From Asterias amurensis (taxonomy: Eukaryota; Echinodermata; Asteroidea; Forcipulatida; Asteriidae): 64,000 nt of DNA. Location: positions 24,686,001-24,750,000 of the forward strand of contig NC_092650.1 of NCBI RefSeq assembly GCF_032118995.1, given 5' to 3'. Positions 48,565-59,556 of this stretch are shown piece after piece. The position numbers and the translations under genes were made by a program. The notes under the pieces were generated by a model. It was not told the origin of the DNA. It was given only the letters and a program-made list of their open reading frames with translations, and did not search any database. Positions within the stretch are counted from its first letter, which is position 1; every line of letters starts with the position of its first letter.

Positions 48565-49235
48565 GTCAATATTTTCGAACTTGTAGTTGGTGTCAAGTTT
48601 TTCTTAGGTTCTGGTGTTCCGCTCGATTTTTTGACACCAACTACACGTTTGAAATTAAAATTGACACAAAATACACGTTCTAAAATGAAATATTGTTGAC
48701 ACCAACTCCACGTTTGAAAATATTTATTAAGAAGGTTCGAACGTGTAGTTGGTTCAAAAATAATTTCTTTCGAACGTGTAGTAGGTGTCAACAGTATTTT
48801 ATTTTCGAACGTGTAGCTGTTGTTATTATTTTCAAACGTAGAGTTGGTGTCCAAAATATTTAACTTGGGTTCCTATGTTTTTGACACCAACTACAAGTTC
48901 GAAAATTAAAGATCTCTTGACACCCAACTACACATCCGGAAATCAAATAATTTTGACACCAACTTCACGTTTGAAAGTGAAATATTTTGACAACTACACG
49001 TTTGCAGATGAAACATTTTTGACATCAACTACACGTTGGAAAAGAAAATGTTTTGATACCAACTACACGATCGTTTTTTTTAGGTTCGAACTTGTTGTTG
49101 GTGGCAATTTTGTAGTTAGTGTCAATATTTTCGAACGTTTAGTTGAACGTGTAGTTGATGTACATTTTTTTACTTGGGTTCCTATATTTTTGACACCAGC
49201 TACACGTTCGAAAATTTAATATTTTTGACACCAGT
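48565..49235. repeat. Strand-switching array of a 24-34 base repeat
   Basis: About 20 copies of TTGACACCAACTACACGTTC plus GAAA occur in both orientations. They sit in runs: one reverse, three forward, four reverse, six forward, about four reverse, two forward. Short variable spacers of about 5-15 bases separate them. The ORFs across it are artefacts of the repeat. Confidence 0.85.
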
Positions 49236-49312
49236 TTAAACCAATTTCCGGGTTAATCTGACGCAATATTGGTCAGGTTCACTGGATACATGGAATGTTT
49301 ATTTCTGAAACG

Positions 49313-49575
49313 GTTGTGTGTCGATATATAGAACATTGTGAGAAACGGCTCCCTCTAAAGTAACGAAGTCTTTGGGAAAGAGGTAAATTTCTCTCTCAAA
49401 TAATAAAATACTTCAGCTGAAGCCTTTTGTTGTGCATCTGAAATCACTCAAAGTAATACAACAATGGTGCTTTTCTTTCATTGTTCTCTTGCAAATTCGA
49501 TAACCAATTGAGCCTAAATTTTCACAGGTTTGTTATCTTGTGCACAAAGTTGGGATACACTAAGTAAGATTACAG
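49313..49575 (+). repeat. MITE-A fragment
   Basis: GAACATTGTGAGAAACGGCT to GGATACACTAAGTAAG. Both termini are missing. Confidence 0.65.
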
Positions 49576-49801
49576 GGCCCAATTTCATGGCTCTGCTTAC
49601 CGTAAGCACAGAATCGGCGTTTACGGAAGCAGAGAATAATGATAAAGGACCAAAAGTACACAATCAACAGGATAGCGGTCAATTTGTAAAGGTTTGTGTT
49701 TCTTTAAACATCAAACAGCTGCTACATTAAAAACATTTTTAAATCAGATGAAGATGAAATGATTGAACGTCCATGCGTCTTTCAAATCAGCACCCGCATA
49801 G

Positions 49802-49858
49802 TATAAATAGCCCATAACAACCGTTACCTTTCACTCCAAAGCATTTTCTTCCCGACGG
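49802..49858 (+). promoter_or_regulatory. Core promoter and untranslated first exon of the second S8 locus
   Basis: TATAAATA at 49802, initiator-like TCACTCC with A at 49833, and donor GTAAGTTGGCTTTA at 49859. This repeats the arrangement at 184-241, including the 26-base exon. The next exon of this locus is 2.3 kb away instead of 0.6 kb because a microsatellite and a transposon lie between. Confidence 0.6.
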
Positions 49859-50141
49859 GTAAGTTGGCTTTACTCACTTTTGATATTATGTTAGGCATGG
49901 CTTCGTGGTTTTTCACCCTGGTTCGAATCTCGGCGTGTCATAGACGATCCTTGCGTTTATGATTGGGCTTTGAAGGGAATGGCATTTATTATTACTCACA
50001 TTTACAGGTAAAATATTTGTTTGACCATGAACAATTAGGTATGATGCTCCAAGCATAGTTTGTTTAAAGGGTATAGTTTTTAGTTTTTATTGTTAGGCGC
50101 ATAGAGGAATCTTTCATTCATAATACGCCTTATAAATGCTG

Positions 50142-50204
<63 letters not shown>

Positions 50205-50223
50205 TTTATTGTTATTGTTATTA

Positions 50224-50263
<40 letters not shown>

Positions 50264-50281
50264 TGCTGCTGTTGCTGTTGC

Positions 50282-50318
<37 letters not shown>

Positions 50319-50340
50319 ATTGTTGTTGTTGTTGTTGTTA
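50142..50340. repeat. Compound microsatellite (ATT)n (GCT)n (GTT)n
   Basis: About 200 bases of trinucleotide repeats. Poly-Asn, poly-Leu and poly-Ala ORFs across it are not genes. Confidence 0.97.
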
Positions 50341-50449
50341 TATGTACTTTTTCCTAACAAAAAACACGATGTGCACAGATTTACATTAAACTTACACAAT
50401 TTGAAGATTATGATAGTAGAAAGCTTCCCTTGAAATTTTACTTACTGAG

Positions 50450-50760
50450 GTGCTGTATATAGTTTTTGAGAAATTAGTAAAAGTAATAATTTTCGTCTCA
50501 GTTTTAGCATGTAAAAACGTATTAACCAGTTATGCTATGGTTTTGGTATAATATCATAACTGGTTAAGGGGATTTTACATGCTAAAATAGTTTTGGTCTC
50601 ATGAGACCATAATTATTTTGTGACTTGTTTTACTCATTTCTCAAAAACTACACAACCTTAGTTAGTAATATTTGAAGGGAAGCTTTCTACTATCATTATC
50701 TTCAAACCCTGTAAGTTTAATGTAAATCTGTGGACATTTTGAAAAAGTACCCGAATCCTT
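50450..50760. repeat. Palindromic element around AACCAGTTATG
   Basis: TTTTTGAGAAATTAGTAAAA...TTTTACTCATTTCTCAAAAA and TAGCATGTAAAA...TTTTACATGCTAAAA pair around a centre near 50545. Related blocks are at about 18915-19060 and 20500-20715. Confidence 0.75.
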
Positions 50761-52015
50761 TAAAGTCACCTGGAAATAGATTTTGTTTTTCTTTTAAACA
50801 TAAGAGTATATGCTAACAATAAAACATTTTTTTTTAGTAATTGTTTGTCACGATTTATATGTTTAAAAAATATATAAAGTTGTTTGGGGGCTGACTCCGC
50901 CCACCCCTTTTGAGACGTCAATCGAGGCAGACTTTGCCTGCAATGCGTATAGTAAACACACGTGCAAAGTACATGTACGTCCAAGTCGTGAGTTGGTACA
51001 TTTCAAAAAGTGTTTTTTCTGCATTCAGCAGCAATAGACTGTGCAAGTCTCGCGCAGATTTGAACTTCCGGGACCATTGTGGTCCCAACCTTATGGAGTT
51101 TTACGATGGGGAGATTTTGTTTCGTCCATTACTTTAGTTTAATATAGTTTCTGACCATAAAAATGACATATGTTGTTAAAAATGTAATACTAATTAACAA
51201 CATATATAAAAGTAAAAATAAAGTCATCATAAAAACGAAGAAAAACCGATGTTTAAACTTGACCTCAGGTCAATTAAGAATTTGTGCCCATCTCCGATCA
51301 CGAAACTTACGCAGACGCTTGTTTTGGCAGCGCGGGGTGGAAAGCCTTTTCATTGGTCGCTTAGGCGTCGGCTTCCTCTTTAAAATGCGTCACGCGTTTA
51401 TCTAACGCCCTTGCGACCATCGTGCGTCCACGTATAAACCAGCTTTCAGTAGTTTCACATTCGGGCGTAGATTTACAAAATGGGTTTCAAAACATTTAAG
51501 ATCAAACAAACATCCTTGTCCCAGAGTTTTACTTTTGTCTATACATAGACTTTAACTCATAATTGTGTATTAGTTTAAAAAGCTAAAACTAATTTAAACA
51601 CGTTCTAATGGGTATTTTTGTTGTTCAGATTCGGCATTAAGAAAAAATTAAAGCAAAGATTTGATTCATACAAAAATTAAGTTCTTCAGTTGTCGTGTTT
51701 TCTCGCACCGGTGCGCGCGAGACTTGCACAGTCTATACACCTGGTCGGCAATGCCAGAAGAAAAAAAAACGACTTGGTCCGTACATGTACTTTGCAATTG
51801 TGTTTACTCTACGCATTACAGGCAAAGTCTGCCTCGATTGACGTCACGAACAGCGCACTCTCGGGTCGGGGTCTACTCTTAAATTTGTAAATAACATAAG
51901 AACTGATTTTTTAAAACCTTATAGTTAACTGTTTATTCACATTCCACTCATCAAAACACATATATTAGTGACAAAGGCTTTATTTTGAAAAAATATCACT
52001 TCCAGGTGACTTTAA
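50760..52015. mobile_element. Kolobok-like element ending just before the duplicated signal-peptide exon
   Basis: TTAAAGTCACCTGGAAATAG at the left and CACTTCCAGGTGACTTTAA at the right are inverted ends in TTAA sites. Two internal blocks match the flanks of the THAP remnants at 21150 and 32400, but no intact THAP reading frame remains. Confidence 0.65.
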
Positions 52016-53790
52016 GGCCATTTATCTTTTATTATAGAAGCACTCCCTGTACTCCTTTTCCTAATCACACATCAACTATGTTTCGAATTTGATAGAGAAG
52101 CTTTCACTATTTCCGTGGCTTGTGTTTGTGGGATCCCTCATAACCAACCATGAAGCTACTCTTGTTGTGTCTGTGTGTGGCCGCTGCCAACGCCGCCCTT
52201 GCTCCAATTTACATGGCCCAGCGACGTGGCATTCCAAACAGCTTCATCATCAAGGCCAAGGTAAGTAATGTCCATTTATTTTTAAAAACTCACCATTCCG
52301 ATAGAAAATCATGTCTTTGTGAGAGTCAATTCCCACTTGGCTTTTCAGGGCTAAGGTCAAGAATAAAATGTATTTTTTTAATTCAATTGAAACAAAAATG
52401 GAAATAATATTCCTCCGAAGTGAAATGTATTTTTTACATGCTTTGAACTATCAAAAGTTGCTGTACTTTTTTAAAAACAAATACGTTTTCATTGCTTTTG
52501 GTTTTAAAAGTTAATGTAGGTTTTCTCGGTCAATTTCGGAAAATAAAGAAAATAGGGTTCGCTTGATTTCAAAGTGAAAAATAATACGAAACAGTTGCCT
52601 TTTACAGTTTATCTGTTTATTCGTATTTCTTTAGTCGTACCCATTTGAATCCTCGGTGAGCGAAGCTGATTGCCTCCTTACGAAATTGAAAATGATTAAA
52701 TCAGCAAAATCTCTAGTCGAACCAGCTTTGCTAAATTGAATGATGATTGTGTGTCATGAAAAAGAATGAGTGTGCTATGAACTTGAATGCCTCAAAATGA
52801 CATTGAATGACCGAATTCTGAATTTAAAACGCAGTAAAAAGCGGAGAGGCAAAATAGCTTTAATTCGAACACATGAAAATTAAATTGGCTGCTCATTTGC
52901 CGAATTTGACAGAGAAAACCTACAGCAAAAGCAACTCTCTTTGAAGCCTGGTTCAACGAATTAGTTGAATTGTTCTCAATCCTAAAGAAACAGGGCTGTG
53001 ACGTCACAATTCGTATCGCATTCGCATTCGCAGGAATTATGGACCTGTGCCCAACTTCATGAAGCCTGTAAACACAAACATTTGCTAAGCATGAAATGTC
53101 TAACAACGGGAATAGCAACCAAATTTCCACGTGATTTTCAGGATAAACAAACAACAAGAGTAACATGGTTGGTAATAATTATTGTTTTTATCAAGGAAGA
53201 AATTTCATGCTCAGCAATTTTGTGTGCTTGCAGGCTTTATGAAATTAGGCCCAGACTGGTCTTAACTTAGGGCTGTTGTCAACTTAGGAGTAGTCCTAGC
53301 TTAAGTTAAAAACATAACAATGAAGGCTAGACCTAAGTTAAGACGAGTTATAATGTCCCGAATCGAGTAGATAAGGCTATGTTCGAACTCTTTGTAATCC
53401 ACTTATAATAGCAGGACTCTTTGATGTGAAGTGAGGTTGGATTGGTACAGGGATATTTTTCACACTTTCCACCCACAGGGCCCCGGTTCGATTTTTCACC
53501 GGTTTGTTTTCGGGGGAGGAATATCCGCAACAATTTTGTTTCATAACAGTCCAGGAGGCATCATCGAGTGTTTGCTCATAATATTCAGTACCATCTAGGG
53601 ACCAATACAAAAAAGGAACAAATAAAAGGACTACATATGGAATTTCTTAAGACCGGATGCTCCACAAGTTGGTGTACAAAGTCTACGGGAAAACTTTAAA
53701 TGCAGGGGAAACGAAAAGAAAAACCGTCTCAAAGGGATGCTTAAAGGCAGTGGACACTATTGGTAATTACTCAAAAATAATTATCATCAT
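51858..53790 (+). repeat. Segmental duplication, copy A
   Basis: From CTCTCGGGTCGGGGTCTACT to AATAATTATCATCAT it matches 59557-61487 with only scattered substitutions and small indels. The left breakpoint is inside the Kolobok-like element and the right one inside a MITE-A copy. Confidence 0.95.
52150..52260 (+). pseudogene. Signal-peptide/prodomain exon of the second S8 locus, copy A
   Basis: It encodes 37 residues ending FIIKAK before the donor GTAAGTAATG. It differs from the exon at 842 by one residue (Ala for Ser in YMAQRRG). The reading frame is intact and the promoter at 49802 lies upstream. No second prodomain exon or Asp/His exon follows, so no complete protease can be assembled here. 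Confidence 0.7.
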
Positions 53791-54350
53791 ATGCAAATTT
53801 GTCCGGGCGGACACAATTGCATTATGCAGCAGCGTCCGGGCGGACACGATTGCATATGCAAAACCGCCAGGCGGAAATTATTGCATATGCATTAAGGTCC
53901 TCCGGATAGTATTGCATAGAGGACATAATTGCATGCGACACCTGTCTTATAAAATAATTAAAAACGTACACTTATGGTTTGCGAGACTATGAAAACAAAA
54001 ATCCACACCAATTATTTGGGAACTTTTTTTCACATTAGTCACTCGGCTCATTCAATTTCATTTCAAATAAAATAAGCATACGCTTCAGCAATCTATAGTT
54101 TTGGGGAGCTGTTGATAGTTTAAAACGGCTCCGTTTGAAGTAACGTAGAAAGAGAAAGAAGTAATTTTCCACGAATTTGATTTGGAGACATCATAATTAG
54201 ATTTGAGGTCTCGAAATCAAGCATCTGGAAGCACACAACTTCGTGTGACAAAGGTTTTTTTTTTTGACAGGTTTATTTTATATATATGTTGAGATACACC
54301 AAGTAAGAAGAATAGTCTTTGACAATTACCAATAGTGTCCAGTGTTTTTT
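53742..54350 (+). repeat. MITE-A copy split by an insertion
   Basis: The left end is 53742-53790 and the body resumes at about 54103 with GGGGAGCTGTTGATAG. The 310-base insert starts with the GTCCGGGCGGACAC repeats. Confidence 0.75.
53791..53940. repeat. Repeats of GTCCGGGCGGACAC with ATTGCATATGCA
   Basis: Self-complementary GTCCGGGCGGAC occurs twice, with degraded relatives (CCGCCAGGCGG, GTCCTCCGGATAG). Each is spaced by ATTGCAT/ATGCAAA stretches at roughly 30-35 base intervals. Confidence 0.75.
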
Positions 54351-54652
54351 AAACAAATACCGGTCAATATTAAGATCATTCAAATTCACGAAGTTGTAAA
54401 GTTCAAGTTTGCCTTTTGTCAGCCACATTTCATCAACATTATTGTAAATAGCTTTTTTGTTAAAAAAAACCTCAGTATTTGTTTTTCCTATGTGCGCAAT
54501 ATTTATTTTAGATACGACGAATAGCAACACAGCACATGTGCTGCGAATCACCCCTGTTTCGGTTCAGGTGCGTAAAATCCGTCGTATCATACAGCAGCGA
54601 GCCATGGTAGATTCGCCGTTTTAGTTTTGTTTTAATTAAAATTTGAGCTTTT

Positions 54653-54870
54653 ACGGCACTGGACACTACTGGTAATTACCTAAAATAATTGCTAGCATAA
54701 AAACTTACTTGGTAACGAGCAACGGAGAGCTGTTGGTAGTATACAACATTGTGGGAGACGGCTCCCTCTGATGTGTTCTTATGAATCTCACAGCACGATG
54801 ACCTTGAGCCCAAATTTTCACAGAATTGTTATTTTAAACAAGTGTTGGGATACACAAGTTACAATTTTAA
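54653..54870 (+). repeat. MITE-A fragment
   Basis: From CGGCACTGGACACTACTGGT to TGTTGGGATACACAAG, with an internal deletion. Confidence 0.65.
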
Positions 54871-54999
54871 AATGCTGCCTTAAAATCTTATTTTGTCAGG
54901 TGCAAATTTTGGAGAATTGTTTGATTGTTAAATACAAATCCGGGGTGCGTTTTGAGAAAATCTTGGAGTTACGATATCATATATTTCTGAATGTTAAGT

Positions 55000-55690
55000 A
55001 AATTTTCTAAAGTTTTCAAAACATCTGTCTAACTAGAGGAGGGTAATACCCCTATTGGTCATTGACAACATGTGCCCCGTACAATGTAGTACTATTGCTC
55101 ATTATAGTTTGTAACCCGAAGGAAGGTGTAGTAGTTAAACAAAAAAGCAGAACAGTTATTTTCAGAACCGAGAAGTCTCCCGAACATCCGATGATATACT
55201 CCGCGGTAGCAGAATAAAGAAAGACAGCTCTCTATGAACAAACTCTACCTATGAACAAACTCCAAAGACGAGAACCGTAGTCACGGAGAGTAATGGTTGT
55301 GTATAATGTGCGTGCGAAAGGGACATGCATATTATTGTTACTACATCTAGTGTTGTGGTTATGAACGTCTTTATTAAAGGTGAAGTAAGACGTGAAAAGG
55401 CGAGGGGGGATGAGTGGATTTTTACATGAAGGTGCCTAAACAAGATTGGTAATCAATCGTTTTACGTCAATCCCTTGAAAAGTCTAGTGTGTAATCTTGT
55501 GTAAAATGCTTGACTGAATAACACAAAATTAATTACAAAATCAAAAAAAGTTAACAACAAAGTAAATCAACGCGAGGCCTACCATGCATGGGCCCTGTTT
55601 GTGGATTGAAATACTCGTTGTTCCAACATTGACGTTTCTTGGAGCTTTTTCAAGCTGATTTGCTTTAACTTTTTCATTTTCCTTTCAACC
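55000..55690. other. Unassigned DNA
   Basis: No exon or repeat was recognised by eye. Confidence 0.4.
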
Positions 55691-55691
55691 T

Positions 55692-56066
55692 TTGTGGACA
55701 CTATTGGTAATTACTCAAAATAATTATTAGTATAAACCTTACTTGGTGACGAGTAACGGGGAGAGGTTGATGGTATAAAACATTGTGAGAAACGGCTCCC
55801 TCTGAAGTGACATAGTTTTCGATAAAGAACTAATTTTCCACGAAGTTGATTTCGAGACCTCAGATTTAGAACTTGAGGTCTCGAAATCAACCATCTAAAC
55901 GCACACAACTTCGTGTGACAAGGGTGTTTTTTCTTTCATTATTATCTCGCAACTTCGACGACCAATTGAGCTCAAATTTTCACAGGTTTGTTATTTTATA
56001 CATGTTGAGATACACCAAGTGAGCGACTGGTCTTTGACAATTACCAATAGTGTCCAGTCTTAAATA
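55692..56066 (+). repeat. MITE-A copy, one of the best preserved
   Basis: GTGGACACTATTGGTAATTA to AATTACCAATAGTGTCCAG. The central GATTTCGAGACCTCAGATTT and its inverse form a palindrome of about 45 bases. Useful as a family reference. Confidence 0.9.
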
Positions 56067-56426
56067 CATTTCTTGGAAAAAGATCGCGGCGAAAATTCAC
56101 GAATCATAACAGATAAAACCTACATGGGCTTTTTGTCCGGGGCCCTTGATTAGAGAACCCCGGGGATATTGAATTGTATTGTTATGGTTTATTTATAACA
56201 AATCATCACAGCCAGAGGTCGAATTAAGACAATTTTTACAGATAAGAATATTTACAAATATAATATTTTGATAATAAAGACATTATTTCAAATGCACACA
56301 ACAGAAAACAGAACTCAAATAGGTAATATGGAAATGGAACTATAGCACAAAATTACCCATGCATGATCGAACACCACAGAATGAGTTCACCAAAAGCTGA
56401 TAAAAATATTACAAAAGATTGCGGCT

Positions 56427-56783
56427 TAAAGCATTGGACACTATTGGTAATTGTCACTTGGTGTTTCTCTACATATGCATAAACTAACAAATCTGTTAAA
56501 ATTTAAACTCAATTGGTTGTCGAAGTTGCGAGATAATAAGATAATAATGAACGAAAAACACCATTGTCACTCGAAGTTGTGTGCTTTTAGATGCTTGATT
56601 TTGAGACCCAACAATTTATTCTGAGGTCTCGAAATCAAATTCGTGGAAAATTACTTCTTTCTCGAAAACAACGTTACTTCAGAGGGAGTTGTTTCTCACA
56701 ATGTTTTATGCTATCAACAGCTCCCAAGGTTTTATGCTAAAAATTATTTTAAGTAAATACCAATAGTGCCCATTGCCTTTAAG
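56427..56783 (-). repeat. MITE-A copy, reverse orientation
   Basis: From AAAGCATTGGACACTATTGG to CAATAGTGCCCATTGCCTTTAA, with the palindrome block around GAGACCCAACAAT. Confidence 0.8.
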
Positions 56784-57325
56784 ATACTTTCTGGTGGCTA
56801 TTCAGCCTTTCTGGATTATCTGTATAGCGGCACACAGCTTAATGTTTTTTGTTTTGTTTAAAAAATAAATAATAATAAGGTAAGATGCAAGCCTCTCCTT
56901 ATACATTATTCTTGCGACTGGTGTCCGTTCACTCTTAATTAAATACTTTGCACAATGTTGACGTTATTCCCACTCGCGCTACGCCTGCCCTTCCAACATG
57001 CCATGCCTTTTGTCCACTATTCTATCAACATCAACAGGTTCTCACTCCCTTTTACTGGGTCATCCATTCAACCACCGGAAGCAACAAGCGATCTTGACCT
57101 GACATTTTTAATATCGTAGCGTTGATGAAATTTCCCCAAAGAATTGTTGATGTTTTGTTAAAAATGGATCCGGCAGTGTAAAAAACTCACTGTTCCAATC
57201 GTTTGAGTTGTTAAGACGGCACCAATGATACAATATCGATTTTTCTCAGAGGCTGCCGCAGCTTGTGTATTTGGTTCGAAGGCGGGCTAATAAATTGTTT
57301 CACTACCAAGCCCCTTCCACACTAA

Positions 57326-59291
57326 AGCCCTTTTCACACTACAGGTATTTCCCGGGAAGTTCCCGGGAAATGTTAGTCGATCTGTTCACACTTCAAAAAA
57401 ATTCCCTGGAAATAACATTTTCCCGGGAAATAATTTACCCAGTTAAGGGGTAGGGTTAAAGGAGTTAACCCCGGGGAAAAACGTTTTTCCCGGGAAAAGC
57501 AGCTAGCGAGAACGAAAGCGGGTTTAACTAACCCCACCTTTTGCTTCCACTGTGTTGAGACGTCATTAATCTCGAAAGGTCACAGACGTCAAAAATAGCG
57601 CTCCAAATAATTCGCGTCGTAACAATAGCCCCTTTTTGTTTTCTCCTTCTGAAAGTGTTTACGTTTAGGTACGAAAATAAAAGTGAATTACATCTGTAAT
57701 TTACAAATAAATATATGAATTAAAAAAAATTGACCACGTGAATGGAATAGGAACAGAATAAATAGTGGGCGTAAACAAGCTTCCTTCTCGTACACACGCC
57801 ATGTGTGTATAGTATTTCTTATTTACATGTACTTGGCCGTTGGTGGACTTTTGTTGTCCAGAGTCAGATTTGAGTTCTTCGATCGACATTGCTGTCTACC
57901 ATCTGACAGTAAATATTTTAGTTCAATTTGTTGCTCAATTTCTTACGATGGGTAGAAGTGACCGATGGCGTGATGATAACAACCTGAAACTAGTTGCATT
58001 TTTGGCCGACGATGCAGTCCAAAAACAGCTAGATGGGCATATAGGCCTACAAGAAACGGGAAAGTTTTCTCAAAATTGGCTGACTGCCTGCGTGAAGCTG
58101 GATACGAACGGACCCCTGCCCATTGCAGATAAAAACTGAAAACCTTGGGGGAAAAAAGACTATAGGTCGGTAGGATAATAGTTTTGTTTTTCCAGAAGAA
58201 ACATACATTTAAAAGTCTTTATGAAGCCATGAAAAAATGCTAGCCAATGTAGGGTTAAAGCCTATTCAGTGTTCTTTCTTTGCACAACGGGAAAACAGCA
58301 CTGTCGATGTTAGAAGGGAAGATTGCTTCTTCTTCTTTCTACTGCTGTTGTCAGATTGTGCAAAATCGACCATGCGGTATTTTTTTCAATAAAACCTTTA
58401 ATTACCATGGCCCTAACATCATGGACATTATTATGCAATCCTCCGAAAATGCCATTCAGAAAATTATTAGGCCTTACCCCAGGGTTGCATCCCTTAACCC
58501 TGCCCCTGCTGAGCAGGGTTAATTATTTCCTGGGAAAACGTCATTTCCCGGGAAAATCCCGGGAGTATTTTTGTAGTGTGAACAGATCAACCAAAAGTTC
58601 CCGGGAATTTCCCGGGAAATAGCTATAGTGTGAACAGGCAAAAATTGAGATCAATGCCAACACAAAACCTCTGGGTAAACCACGGACACAAAAGTCCATT
58701 CAATTACAGTTCTCAAAAAAGAAGAAGCACCCTTTCGCATTTTCTAATAGCAACTTGCTCCTACCAGTGGCCGCTCTTCTTGGCAGACCAGATTGACCTT
58801 TGACCAATACTTCCAGCAAGTGCCATGAAACTCGTCAATCGCACGACAAATTCCATCCGATTGTTCTACCGATGTCTTTAAAACACTGTCACAGCAATCG
58901 TCTTCTCCTGACAAGCCGTCAGTGATGTCTTCCCGAACTGCAAGACTTCTTGTCCGCCGTAATCACAGAATAACAACATGCAAATACACACGTGCAGCCA
59001 TTTTTGGGTCGCATGTGGCAAGGATTTTGCAGCCGGCCGTGTGGCATTGTGGGAACGGACCTCCGTCAACAAACATTGGTAACTTCCGCATGGGCTGACC
59101 TGTTTACCACATTTCCTGGGGTTTGATCGTAAGTGTGAGACGACCGTGCATATTCCTGGGGAAACGTACTCCCGGGAGTTACTAAATTGGGATAGTGAGA
59201 ACGGTTGCTGGGGTGGCGGTGGGGTTAAAACTCCCGGGATTTTCCCGGGAGTTCATTTCTCGGGAAATGGCTCTGTAGTGTGAAAAGGGCT
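57326..59291. mobile_element. Degenerate PIF/Harbinger-like DNA transposon
   Basis: Outer inverted ends are AGCCCTTTTCACACTACAGG (57326) and TGTAGTGTGAAAAGGGCT (59291). An inner right end at about 58500-58640 mirrors the left 140 bases, including GATCTGTTCACACT and paired CCCGGGAA blocks, so a 1.3 kb element seems nested in or fused with a longer one. A plus-strand ORF at 57948-58139 (MGRSDRWRDDNNLKLVAFLA...QKQLDGH) resembles the Myb/SANT-like protein of Harbinger elements. A minus-strand open stretch (about 59010-58745) with several cysteines is unassigned. No transposase was seen. Confidence 0.55.
57948..58139 (+). pseudogene. Myb/SANT-like ORF of the transposon, truncated
   Basis: 63 residues from MGRSDRWRDD to the stop. 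The tryptophan-acidic start, the hydrophobic LKLVAFLADDAVQKQLDG helix and a second tryptophan (FSQNWLTACVKL) fit a diverged Myb/SANT-like DNA-binding domain of the PIF/Harbinger type. It ends before the usual third helix and tail. Confidence 0.45.
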
Positions 59292-59556
59292 GTTGACTGG
59301 CAATGGGGTAACTAGTGTACGTCTATTCCCCCGAGGGACTTTGAGTGACCAGAAGAGGGACCTATTTCCCGAGGCCGAACTCGCGATTTTTTGCATAGTT
59401 CCTAAAGAGCAATTGCAATGAAACTTTCAGGGATCGAAGGGTATGGTGCAATAATGATCCTAAGGTAATGATGTCATGATGACGTCATCACCGGTCACGT
59501 GACGTCATCTTAAAGGTGTTTTATGTTAAATGTTTGAAAATCTATATCAAATCAGC

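Noticed and set aside
48565-49235. CRISPR-like array of repeats and spacers
   Set aside because: The units occur in both orientations, the spacers are only about 5-15 bases and irregular, there are no cas genes, and the surroundings are animal DNA.
49900-49945. tRNA gene suggested by GGTTCGAATCTC
   Set aside because: Only a B-box-like stretch is present. No A box at proper spacing and no acceptor-stem pairing were seen.
50130-50433. ORFs of poly-Asn, poly-Leu or poly-Ala
   Set aside because: They are the six-frame readings of a trinucleotide microsatellite.
52792-53166. 124-residue minus-strand ORF repeated at 60491-60865
   Set aside because: It lies in duplicated intron DNA that includes TTTTCTCGGTCAA and GCTTTATGAAATTAGGCCC repeat ends. 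Presence in both copies is explained by the duplication.
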